Part shown: one piece after another, positions 1-12,200 of the stretch
Position numbering within the stretch: the stretch's first letter is position 1
Layout of the letters: the number at the start of each line of letters is the position of its first letter
Source of the DNA: Watersipora subatra
Lineage: Eukaryota; Bryozoa; Gymnolaemata; Cheilostomatida; Watersiporidae
DNA: 64,000 bases
Assembly: GCF_963576615.1 (NCBI RefSeq)
Contig: NC_088708.1
Location: 44,689,196-44,753,195 of the forward strand
Reading direction: 5' to 3'
The notes under the pieces: generated by a model
The model's input: the letters and a program-made list of their open reading frames with translations, nothing else
What the model was told of the DNA's origin: nothing
Databases searched by the model: none
Program-made: the position numbers and the translations under genes

Positions 1-280
1 CGCAATAAAAAATCAAGTTTTTGCAAAACGAAGTTAAGCTCATCGTGGACTGTAAACATGCTTTCTATTGGTTCAATGCAAGCAGATGACTGTTTCCTTT
101 TATTCAAGACATTATAGGCTGCTGAATTGATTACTCACTATTCAGTAATCAGAAATGTTATGTACAAAGCTTACTAAAGCCACACCCTGCGGCTCTTGGC
201 CATATACAAACACTGCGCACAGCCATACTATGCGGCTCATTGTACTGAATGAATTAATTTTATTTTAGAAAGGTTTGTTA

Positions 281-445
281 TATAAATATACGCAAATTAT
301 ATGTTATATTTATACAACATATAATATTTATATGCTATATAAATATAATATATTAGTATAAATATATAACTATATTAATATATAATATATAATATATTAA
401 TACATGTATATATTAATACACCCTATTAATATATAATATAGACAA
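281..445. repeat. AT-rich low-complexity tract
   Basis: Almost pure A/T with repeated TATAATATATTA-like words. It lies just upstream of the leucine-rich-repeat exon and would be part of that gene's last intron. I see no gene here. Confidence 0.8.
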
Positions 446-560
446 TATAAATATAATTATGTAATTTGAACCTCACATTATTGATAATGCATTTCATTGC
501 TGTTAAAACCTTGGACTCTGTAAACAGCTTCTGTACAAGAACGAATTTTTTATATTTTAG

Positions 561-831
561 TATTTTGACCTTAAGTGACCTGAAAGTTCTGGACCTATCA
601 AGAAATGCCTTCCCAGAAGTTCCTGCAAGCATCGAACAATTGAAGAAGTTAGAATCTTTAAATATGGCACACTGTCTTAAACTGGTTTCCATCATAAACC
701 TTTCTAGACTGAAATTTTTGAACACATTGAGTATAGAAAACTGCAGATCTCTTTCATCACCACCTCTAGAGGTATGCAGGCGTGGATTAAAGGTTATTCA
801 GCAGTTCTTTTCAGAAAATGTCAGACACTAG
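561..831 (+). CDS. Last coding exon of a leucine-rich-repeat protein (partial)
   Basis: The open frame after a TATTTTAG acceptor (AG at 559-560) reads as leucine-rich repeats: LSDLKVLDLSRNAFPEVP, then LKKLESLNMAHCLKLVSI, then a repeat with LNTLSIENC. It closes with a PPLEVCRRGLKVIQQFF tail and a stop at 829-831. Repeats of the LxxLxLSxNxFxxxP type followed by a PP-x-EVC-x-x-G tail resemble the ends of LRR arrays in ROCO/MFHAS1-like proteins. That family link is recall, not proof. The exon enters in phase 2, so the rest of the gene lies left of the window. The stretch before the acceptor is open back to 466 but looks intronic. A single-exon pseudogene is possible but less likely, given the clean acceptor, stop and poly(A) signal. 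Confidence 0.65.
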
Positions 832-1195
832 GAGCCCTTTAAGGATTACTTGCCGCTGCTGTCCGTGGACAATCTACTATTGATAAGATATCAAAGATTG
901 ATACTTTCTATATAACAACCTGGTGATGCCACACAGATGCACTGTAAAGTTATTTTTGATGAAAATCGCAAAATTGATGCAGCACTTTAAAGGAGTGGAC
1001 AAGTTACCTAATACATATAGTACTGCTGTCAAACATTTAAAATTGGAATTGTTATGAGTTGAAAGTTTTTGAAATTTTGTCCTTAGTAAAGCTTTTTGCA
1101 AGTGTTTTAGTTATAGTTAGTTAAACTTTCTGTTGACTGCTAATAATTTATTGGAACACTTCTTCATTCAATAAAACGATCATATAATGATTGTC
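832..1195 (+). other. Putative 3' UTR of the LRR gene, poly(A) signal at 1170-1175
   Basis: The stretch after the LRR stop codon has no coding frame. It contains a canonical AATAAA at 1170-1175, about 340 bases past the stop, so transcript cleavage near 1190 is likely. Confidence 0.5.
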
Positions 1196-1199
1196 TCAT

Positions 1200-4100
1200 T
1201 GTGGTCGTTATGCCAAATACCAGCTAAAAGTTATATCACTGGAGAGTAAAAGGAATCAGAGTTACACACAAGAAGATGAAAACTACATAGGCACTCAACA
1301 TCTTTAATGATTAAATCTACAAAGATTTGTTTTATAGAAGAGATTTGGTTTATTATTTTGGTGGTCAGACAGTTTAAGGCTGAACCTGTAGGAACAAAAG
1401 AAAATGAAGGAATATAACATAACATCTGAAAAACCAACTGCCTTGGAGTCATGCAATGAATGTCTTTTGAGAATTAAATTGACTTTTTATCCAGCCAGAC
1501 AATTGCTAAAAATACACCATAAAAATCATTGATGAAAGCTCCATGTGCACAATGATTGGCTGATTGAGGTGCAGAGCCTAATTGGCAGACAGTGCGTAAG
1601 GTGTGGCTCACATGGATGAAAATCATTGCATTTTAAAGGAATTCTATTGCTGGCTAAAAATAATTCGTTAGAGCTAAGAATGACGCAAACTCAAAATAAC
1701 AGGTTCAACTAAAGCGCCAACTCACAAGGAGACTGAATTAAATGTTTAATTATCAATTAGCCAATAAAAAAATACATGTACTTTGACAATCTGACTAGAC
1801 ACCTTTTCAGAATGCAAATATGTTGGTACTCAACAAACCAATTTAATAACAAAGATCTCAATAACGATAACTCTGAATGAATTTCTGAGTGTATGTACGT
1901 TCCTTCATAAAACCTAAACATATATAAAACAGAAGATTCAATAAGAATATTGTAATAAGCATCATCTATGGTTAGCACGGTTTGCGAAACTCACAATGCA
2001 AAAGGTCTACTAGAGAACCAAAACTTCAAAAAGATTTTATTAGATAGGAAAAAAACGTGGAAAACTTTAATGATACTTAATTTATTTTAGATAATACTTA
2101 AAAAATTAAAATACTTTAAGCATCCTTAAAGATTGATCATTTGATACATTATATTAAATATCTAGCATTAAATCTCCATAGCGGGAAGTTGCTATAGAAA
2201 ATTGAAGAGTTTTATGATCTCAATTGCCAAAATTGTGAACCAATTGGATGAGTGAAATATCAAAAACCAAAAGTGATACGGCCCTTCCTTTTGTCTCATC
2301 TAAAAAAAAGGCTACTCTCGCTTATCCAAAGAACTCGGCTTTATCCCAAGAACTGAGCTGGAGTGCTACACTTTTTTTGTCAATGAGTTTCTAATAATGC
2401 CAGGAATTTGTCTTTACTAAAAAAACATGGCTTATGTTAAAGACTTCTCGGTGCTTAACTATCTTACGTCTGGTAAAGTTCCAGTTAGAGCTTTTTTGAA
2501 AAAATAGCTGACCAGGAACACGCTAGCCATTATTGCTTAGTCTACCATTGCTTCAAGTCAAAGACTGAATATTGAGTCTTGCAACAGATGTAAGTCTACA
2601 CAGTAATTGGAGTACCTGATGGTGAAGATTTACATTGCTACAATCAAACAAGCTCGTGGAAGCAAGAGAGCTGTTTCATTCATTGACACATCCACAAGAT
2701 ATAACATCAGGACTATCTAATTATCATCTGCAACATGAAAGTCTACAAAGTTGAAGTACACAGAGCATAGTATACACTAGGAATAAAAGCTGTAGCATGT
2801 GTAGTGAAGTCTGTGTTTCACTCCATCATGACCACCTTGTGCAGTAAGTAGCTACTAGCAAACATAACAATAGTGAACCCTGGCTATAATTGATACTCTC
2901 GGTTATGAGTGTGAGTAACCAGTTTGTGAACATGATTATTAATACATGGAAAAATATTTTATAGTCATATAAAAATGTTTTTCTTAATAGTTATACTAAT
3001 ATACCTTGAAATCTAGTAGATATAAATGTACATCTATTGCATTATGGATATTGAAGCACCACAACGATGTCATTACCTGCGTAGCGCCAAGTGCAAAATG
3101 TTATCATGCCTCAGCAGATGAACCATCACTCCTTTAATCAGGTTAAGTAGCCCTATTAGCTAGTAGAAAATGTGTTAAATTTCATCAGGTATAGAGTTAA
3201 AGTTTGAAGGCCATCTAAGATATCTATTTGCCATGAGATTAATTTGCTAAAGAAGTGTACAATCCTTAAATGGCACTTCAACTTTACCTCTAATCGTAGC
3301 GTAGTTTATAAACAGCTATAAATAAATAAACATTATCGGCAAAGAAAACAATTTATAGGTTAAAGTCAAGTTTTATTTAGAGGGATTTTACAAACTTGTA
3401 AAAACTAAAGATGCACCAAGTTCATGTTTGAGTCGTCGACTAATATGTTTAACATATCTATGGTGCACTAGCCATGCTTACCTCGACATGTGAGCACAGG
3501 TAGTACCAGTATAGTTTGACGTGATTACTTCAAGCAGAAACATGCATAACAAACACTCATACAAAAACCATACAATTAACATAGTGAGCTCGCGCTTTTA
3601 CAATATACTGCTTTACACATCTTCCATTCCTTTCTCATAGACCATAGCATCATGTTTGAAGATATATTTTTGTTCATATTGTCAAGGTCACGCATCGCTT
3701 TATAAACGTCCATTTAGCTTGGTTGAACTGACGAATGAAGGCTTATAGGCTTATTCCTCGTATTCCAAATGGCCTACTTTTTGTTAGAAATGATCTAAGA
3801 GGCACTAGTATCACCGAATACAATCTCCCAAAAAAGCATGAATCGTGAAAATTAGCAATGTAGTAGTAACCAAAATCAAAGTAACAGGCAAATCAGCCAA
3901 AGTGTGCAAAAGACCATCGCTAAAAACAACGGAACCAGCAGATAAGCGATTATGAACTTCTTTCAAAGAAACAAGCTGGTTTAATAAAATAATAGAAAAG
4001 ATTGGACAAGAGTTTTTAGTATTCGGTAGATGTGAATTTTACCTCTTCCTCACTAGAAACCTTTAAGAGATTCCAAAATCTTTTACCAACTCAACAGAAG

Positions 4101-5350
4101 ATCAAAGTTGCACTACCATACTGACTAATATAACACTACTATCTATGATAATCGACTGGGGACAGAATAGAAGCATACCATTATTTTCTAAAACAGGACA
4201 CAACTGCTATCATGAAATTGCCTGGAACACACATACATATCGATGTAACTACACAAAGACTTAGAGTTGCAAAATATTACAAACACACAACAGGCTTTTT
4301 GGTCAATCCAAACAGACGACAAAAATACAGAAACCACCAAACAGGTAGTTAGTTTCTTTAATGTTATTTTGAATTTCAAAGACATAGACTACAAACTCAA
4401 ACCTCTATGGCTAACCAAACCTTTATGTTCATGAACAGAGTGATCAATCCCACAAACATCTTACAACATAAATCAACGATCTAGCTGAACCTCGAACATA
4501 GAGCAATATATAAACTCCATATGGAAGTACTTTTGTAAGTACTTATAATGAGAAACTGTGCGCTGTATTATAACCCAGGCAAGAACAGTGATAGCATAAC
4601 CTATACACGAGTATACACTGAGAAGCCATTCTTTGGAGTTGTTACGGCAAAGATAAACAAAATATTTATAAAAATGGTATTAAAAGCTTGCTTGGTCACC
4701 CCCTCCTCAGAATATCCAACAGATACAATGAAACTTAGAGGTAGCTGCTGTTGCACTTCAAGCACAGAAATAGTAACCGCATATCGCGTAAGCAACACTT
4801 GGTGAGTATTAGGTTACAGACACTAAGCCGATTAACTTTTCACCGCATGGAAAAAACCTAAACAAGAAGTATGCAGTTCGGTGTTGCAGCATCGCACCAC
4901 AGTTAACTTGATGCAATAGAAAACACCTAAACTGACCTGCCGAATTAACTGCCTCAAACTACATTCTACAAAAACCGAATACACAAACAGGAAATCAGGA
5001 GTTATTCAGTTGCTTCACTCGCTGTACTTGAAATAATAAGTTGCATTGTAACATTTTGAGTAAATAGCTAGCCACATTTCATGTTAGCATTTCTGATGCC
5101 ATTATATGATCATTAGTATATCATACATCCACTTTCACTCACGAGTATTAGGGCTTGTTTACAAACTTCAAACTTTAAGTATATCGTGCACTAATTCCTT
5201 ATTTTCATTGGCTGATTGCGTTGACCACTAATCACTAGCATTGCAGGATATTGTTGTTTTTTCTCAGGATATCAGAAGATAAATAGTGCATTTTTGAAGA
5301 AACTAGTGCAGACTGCTGTATGGTGGAAGCTTGAGCCTCACATAACACTC
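1200..5350. other. Intergenic DNA, nothing recognised
   Basis: About 4 kb of AT-rich sequence between the LRR gene end and the PHPT1 end. The short open frames here (longest about 85 codons) have no composition or motif that I recognise. No terminal inverted repeats or tandem arrays were noticed. Confidence 0.5.
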
Positions 5351-5357
5351 CTTTGAT

Positions 5358-5437
5358 TGTTACACCCATAGACCTATTAACTATACAATAGTAAATATGT
5401 ATAGTTAACATGTATAGTTACTAGGTCTATGGTTACA
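5358..5437. repeat. Small fold-back (mini-MITE) repeat
   Basis: CATAGACCTATTAACTATAC (near 5367) and GTATAGTTACTAGGTCTATG (near 5412) are near-perfect reverse complements about 26 bases apart. The same word pair, more decayed, occurs at 33426-33484. It therefore looks like a dispersed family of very small fold-back elements. Confidence 0.55.
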
Positions 5438-6112
5438 CCTAACAATTGTTTGTCTCAGGCTGGTATGCGTGTACAATCTGCGTGGCATTCAAGCCTGGTT
5501 CACACTACATCGCCATTTTCCTTTCGGAGTTCATCGCCGACTATATTAATCATGAACTGATGGCATCAACAAAGAAATGCGGATATGTCGAAAAAGTTTG
5601 CAGCTGTCAAACTTTCCCGAAAGCTCACCAAGCATCGACGACGGCCTGTATAATGTGCACCATTTTGACTATGAAGATTCGCTGTCACTGATATTTTTAT
5701 CAATATTTCCGTTTATGATAATCGCTGCAGGACTAGTATTCGATTCAAGCGTGTGGCAAGAATGAGGTTCCTTCGGAAAATTACAACGAAAAATGAAAAC
5801 AGAAGCAAACCACAGCGTGTGTTTATAAGATTGTGAACATTGTATATAGTGGATGATCACCAAAGTATTTTGGCACCAACTCCGAGATACGGCAATATGG
5901 GGTGGACCAGCCTTTAAGCAAATTTTATGTAAAATTTGTAAGCATAAAATTATATTTATCAGCTATAAAACAGTGAAACATCATGTAAGGAAGACAAGTA
6001 TCATATTTTAATGAAATAAAAATGGGGATGCGACTCTTAAAAATCAAATCCTGCCTGAATACTGCACAACTAATATTACTCCTCTTATAAAGATAAAGGA
6101 GATATGGCCATG

Positions 6113-6205
6113 CTAGTAGCCTCCGTCTGTCCATGTTATATTATAATTGAGGTATTTAGTCTTGAGTAAGTCACATGTAATTTGATGATCTGCCTTTCCA
6201 AAGCC
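6113..6205 (-). CDS. PHPT1: PHPT1 coding exon 4 (C-terminus)
   Basis: Encodes 30 residues (95-124), starting GFGKADHQITC and ending TWTDGGY, then TAG at 6115-6113. The acceptor is TTTATTTACAG. It enters in phase 0, matching the end of exon 3. Confidence 0.93.
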   Translation of the reverse strand, partial: GFGKADHQITCDLLKTKYLNYNITWTDGGY

Positions 6206-9200
6206 CTGTAAATAAAATATAAGCGTGTCTGAATAACTAGACCACCAACCAAGCAAACCCGAGAACAGTAGTAGACAACAATTAGTAGGGGAGGAGTAGG
6301 ATAGATGATCACAAAGGATATATAGGCCACCCCTTATTGTAGGAGTTGTGTTATCTGTGAATGTTTTCCACTGCCATAATCTTTTTAGCCAATCAACAAA
6401 GAACCCACGGTTGCCATTTTTAACAATTTTCAACGTTCATACAAAGAGCTGCAGACGAGGTGCCTTATGCTTGCAAACTTGGACTATTTCAAGTAAGTCA
6501 ATGCTGGTTGGGTCTTTGTAATTATTAAAAAGATGTTACGGATTTTAATTTTATATTAAAGTTGAACATTAAATGAGCCAATCAATGCATTTTGACGAAC
6601 ATTTAAAACTGTTTAATCCCAAAAAATTATCAAATTACTAATGCTTTGACTGAGGATACATGGGCCATGCCATGGTAGGATAGGTGAACCGGGCGGCCCA
6701 AGTATCCTACATAGATGCAGATATATACCTGGAAGATTGGGAAGGTGGTCCATCTACCTTATTTTTCGATTATTCCAGAAAATCATGCCCCAATTTTACA
6801 ATAAGAAACCAGACAGAGAAGCGGTACCCGAGAACGTGATGAGAAAATCTGTCAAAAAAAAGTAGTGAAGGATAAGAATATCTTGAATATCCAAATATCC
6901 TACGGCAGCGGACTATGTATCCAAATATCCTACGGCAGCGGACTATGTATCCAAATATCCTACGGCAGCGGACTATGTATCCTCCTTGAAAGGATACATG
7001 AGCCACACTTTTAAAACACACTTTTGATCAAATGTTTTGTGCAGGAGTTTAATGCCATAATAGTTTTGCTTTAATTAAATGCTTTAACTCATGGCGACAT
7101 GAAATAAGAAGTTTTTTGGCATTTTCGGCAGAATATATTCAGATAACAAATTATTAGCACATTTGGAGGCCCACATATCCTACTCTCCCCTACTAGTTTT
7201 ATGGATATCATAGCTCCAACTCATAAAAGTTCATCAATTGAGGAGGCTGAAGAGACAGTCTCAACAAACACATGCCATCACTTTGGTAGAACTAGAGCCA
7301 CTCTCGCAATATTCATATGTAACAAGCCGATTGATAATGACCATTCTCTCCATTCATAAGGTTTCCCAAGTGACGAGTGATACATAACTTTATGTATACT
7401 GTGTTTGAGGATAATTTCCGATGTAATTCCTTCTATCAGAAATCAGCTTCATTTGAAAATCGTTCGGGAAAACTCCGATTCTTTGTTTATGAAAGGTGAC
7501 CTTTGAACCCAGGTTAAATCATCAGAAATGATGAAGTGCAGTATGGATGTCAAAGCCTTTTACTTTCGTGTTACATTATCAGTTGTTTTAAATTTGCCAA
7601 ATTTCATGCAATCACAAAATTTTGTACAAGCAATTATTGAGACGACTAAAATGTTGGCCAAAAGGTGGCTGAAGCCCATAACATTTAGCTTATTACACTG
7701 ATGCTCTGACCAACTGTGCTAATCAGCCACACTCCAAAACTCAGAATAATTGTGCTAATATTTACTCTCTGTGCTCTGTACCAGAAAGCAAATAGACGGA
7801 CAGATAACGGCCAATAATAATAATGATCATCATAATATAATTATTTCAACATTTTCAGCTATATTATTCCAGTGTACCCTCAGGATACGATCATCCTGAT
7901 ATACGATTTTTTCACCTTACGAAGTTGAAGTGAGGTTTTCACCTCATTATACGACTTTTATTTCACCATACAAATTCAAAAAAATTTTCACCCGATTTCA
8001 AATTTGGCAGTCCGTGTGTTTATTATGTACGTTGAAATAACAAAGACGCCGAAATGCAGTTCGTCGAAAACATTTTCACAACGTTTAGAAAAGACACGAT
8101 GACCGACTTCTCTCAAGTCAACATTCCACATGGGAAATTTTATGAAAAGTACATAAGCGAGAGCAAATATTCATTTCTAGCGTTATACTCCATTTTACTA
8201 TACAGTTTTATTTAGCATACGTATATAACTACAAGTATGGATATTTAATTCGTTAGCTATGGAATCTGAGACCGATACAAACATTACAAGACGAAGGAAA
8301 AATGATTATTTCTTCAACAAAGTTGGAGGTCATAATTAAATAGGAAGAAGGCGCCCGTATTATTAATATTGCCGAGAAATATGGGTACAATCAATTAATA
8401 ATTGCGATTATTATTAAAAACAAGAACTCCATTTAAGCAAACACAAGGAGCTTACGACTATCGCCTTGCAGGAGTTGGCCATGCACGGGATCAGCATTCA
8501 AGAGGAGCAATCATTTAGTGTTGTCGAGGAAGTAGAAGAGACAAAACCTACATTGGCAAAAAGTTTCAAGTGTTTAATTTACTGATTATACAATGCATGT
8601 ACATGTATAACGTATATCATTCTTTGAGCGGCATGGTTTTCATGTTTTGTTCATTTCATTTTATGTTTTATTTATTTTCTTTTGATTTTATGTTTGATTT
8701 TTTTTGTTTAACCATGTCTTTGTAGGCGGGCCTGTTTTCTACTATGTAAATACAAATCATTGTATGCATGTAACTCATATATAACTAGCTACTCAAGATA
8801 GTTGACGCATCCACATTACTTTCTAGAACTTGCTAAAGCCCTGTCCTCTAAGGTATAAATACGTACAAACTTCTGTATGTATGGTTAAATTGATGATTGT
8901 GCACATTTCATACAAGACAAACTACTGTACAACCTTCTCTGGATCCTTCTACAAGCGTTAGCTAGCTATTAATTTTCTACATTGTACCAGCATTTACAGT
9001 ACACCAGCAAGCATCATCTTCAATAAGTGATCAAGTGTGCTATCTTCTACATTGCACCAAGTTAGTTTGCTTTCTTAGAGCACTCTCTGCACCAGTAGGA
9101 AAGCTGTGTCCTCCTGGCCATTTCTGCTTTTCAGGACCCAAATGTGGTAAACCTCTTTTAAAACCGGTAAAGAAATGGACAGGATTAGACAATTTATTTT

Positions 9201-12200
9201 AGCCTGCTAAAAAATTCCATTTCATTACTTATTAAATTTATTTTCAAGTGTACAGTAACATAATTAGCATTGATACGTCTCTGCCTCCTCTCTGCTTTAC
9301 TCGCTACATGTACCAGCTAAAGCCACGTTACTCCAAAGGTTGTACGTCCTGTATAGAAAATAAAATTTATTTTTCTTTTCGATAGCCAATAAATGGTCAA
9401 GTGTGCGAGAGGCCGCTTTCGATAACTGCATCGCTTGGCCTTTCTTGTTGAATTAGGTTGAAAAAGGTTTTAACCAGACACGCTAAATGTTATAGTGAAT
9501 GTGAAGACAAACTGATAAAGAATAAAATTTTAGTGATAAAAAGTTGAAATTCATTAAAATAGTTAAAAAAAAATACTAAAACTTAAGTTTAAGTGTGAGT
9601 TTAGTAAGTTAAACTTATTTGAAGTGAATTCAAAGTTTATGTTATGCGTTCGTCTTGAAGGCAAGAACTCCTTACCGTACGTACTGAATTTGGTGCACAC
9701 ATTATAATGTTGCATTCTATTGCAGATCATAACCATTTAAATACACTAAATACAATACAGTTACTGTAGGTAACTACAACTACTGAAGTTAATATACTAT
9801 TTTGTTACTAATTTTGAATATGTGTACATTTTTATAAAATTTTGACGATTTTCCCCATTGGATGTTTGCATTGTATAATTACAATGGTCTCTATACCCCT
9901 ACATATGAATTTTCCACCATACGATGCCAACCCTGGAATGGACCAACATCGTATCCTGAGGGTGCACTGTAATTGCTTTAATATATATAGATGCTTCACT
10001 TAATATTCATCATCACTGAATGACTAGCACAGAGAGGAAGACAAACACCTAAAAATAGTATTAAGCCTGTTTCCACCATTGTTATGGGTGTCAACTGTGA
10101 TAACACTCGAGCCAAAGCAGTGAAATTTATGTTTTATTCTGTTATTTTTTATATTATGTATTATTTGTCAATATTCAAGTTCTCCCTCAAGGCTTCTGCT
10201 GCGACTATTAACATGCTAGGAACATACTATTACTGCACCTTACATGTACATGTAGAGAAGAGTCATATTCACGACTAAAACAGACTATACTATAACATAC
10301 TATATGTATGGTTGGTAACTAAATTTACTAATTGATTGTATATTTGTGTTCACAATCAAGGGCATGGTCAAAATGAAAGGAGGAAATATCTGTGTTTCAT
10401 AACTTAAATGGACAATATTACCATTACTTAGCAAATTATTTAGCAACAACTGAGCTACCTAGCATCATAAACATATATCACTCCATAAATGATTCTACAA
10501 CCAACTAGATATTGTTAAAATTAGCGTAATACTTCGGTTTTCCTCATGTTTGTTTCTGATTGTATGCAGCTATTTATGATTCTTATTTGACACAAACATA
10601 AATTTCTAAATGAAAGCGTAACAATAAACAGAGTGTAATAAGCTGGCAGTTGACACTAAGGGCTGTATCGCTGACTTGGTACTATGTATGCCACGTGCCT
10701 TCATGTATCATATAAAGTAATTTGAATGCAATTTACCATCATCTCTTCATCATCACCATCATAACTTCAAGTTACCATCATCATTACCTAGTATATGTCA
10801 AAGTTTGATTGTACTCGCACTATATATTCCTACCTACCTGGCATGAGAATCTATTTGTGTTTCGTGAACCCAACCCTTGCCACAATTAGATGAAGTACCA
10901 ATCGTTCATAAATCTACTAACCATAGAATAACCGTAGACCTTGAGACGTTTATTATTAGGAGCGTGTTGAATCCTTCCACCACCCAAGCACTCACAGTCC
11001 AGTCCGAGTGGCTCAATTCTCTGACTAGCCGCATCATAGATATCAGCTACAAGATACTGAGATATATATAAGTAACCTTATGAACTCTGTGAATACTCTA
11101 TGTTCTTGGTGAAATGTAGTGCGCTATAATCTAATGAATAGACTATAACTAGTGTCTATACTTTCTTTAATTAACTCAGTTTTATGTTATGAAAACTCTA
11201 TGGGGCCTAAGGCTAAACCTATGTCTACTCTAAATAATTTAACTCAGTGATGTCTTCAAAGGTCAATTTACACCATTGAAGTGGTGCAAATTAAAATAAT
11301 ATTGATCTAAAGCTAAGACATCAAGCTTTTATTTGATGTAATTTTGGTTTTTGTAGACCTACTCAGTCTAGAGATATAATAGTTTGATTGAGTTCCTCAC
11401 TTGGAACACTGAGATTCAAGTGAATGTGTGATTATGACGTCTATAGTTGCGCTTCGAAAAAGAGAATGACAGAATAGAATTGCATAACCACCCAAGTTGA
11501 ACTTAATAGCTGATATAAATAACAAAAGAGACAGGCAGTCACACAGCTAGTGCCATCATTTCAGCACATATTTCTCTTCCATTTGTTTTAACCGCAAATT
11601 AATTTTGTGGATTTTAACCTTGAAACATCCTGGTGGTCAGATCACTTCAAACATCAAAAACAGTCGCAAATGATAGAGAAATACCGACACTTTCCGATGG
11701 AATCTACTCAAATTTTATGAAAGTTTATCTTTAAGACCAGCACTGTAACAGGGCATAGTGTAGGTAGGACAACTCCATTATTAACAATGCTGGTCAATTA
11801 GCAACCGAAATAGAAGAAATGCAACAAGATGGTATTTTAAATGGCTAAAAAAATTTATGAAAGTTTAGAAATACTTTTGTTGGCTTTTTCATAATATTCA
11901 AATAAAGCAAGTCTGTGTTTAATGAAACTCCTTACCGTGATACTCTGCCCATGAATAGCCGCGCACTATCACCTTACTGAACTCCTCTACAGGGTTGCTG
12001 GCGGACACCTTTATTAATACATACTTGAACCTAGAAGGCGAGGAAAAGAGGCAAACAGTCAAAGTGGAATTGAACAGATATAGTTCAACACAAAACAAAA
12101 GCTTTGTCAATAATCTTGTGAAATCAAGAGAATTTCAGCCCTGCTTACCAAACATTCAAACAACACTTTAGACACTGGCTTAAAGGTTGACTTACAATAA

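Noticed and set aside
4548-4805. 85-codon frame and its opposite-strand partner
   Set aside because: Both strands are equally open, with no domain or splice support.
5446-5765. Overlapping plus frames of 81 and 62 codons
   Set aside because: Low-complexity composition, no motif, and the DNA looks like dispersed repeat (GCCTGGTTCACACTACATCG).
6770-7021. Minus frame with YIVRCRRIFG repeats
   Set aside because: It is the translation of the three 30-bp tandem copies, not a gene.
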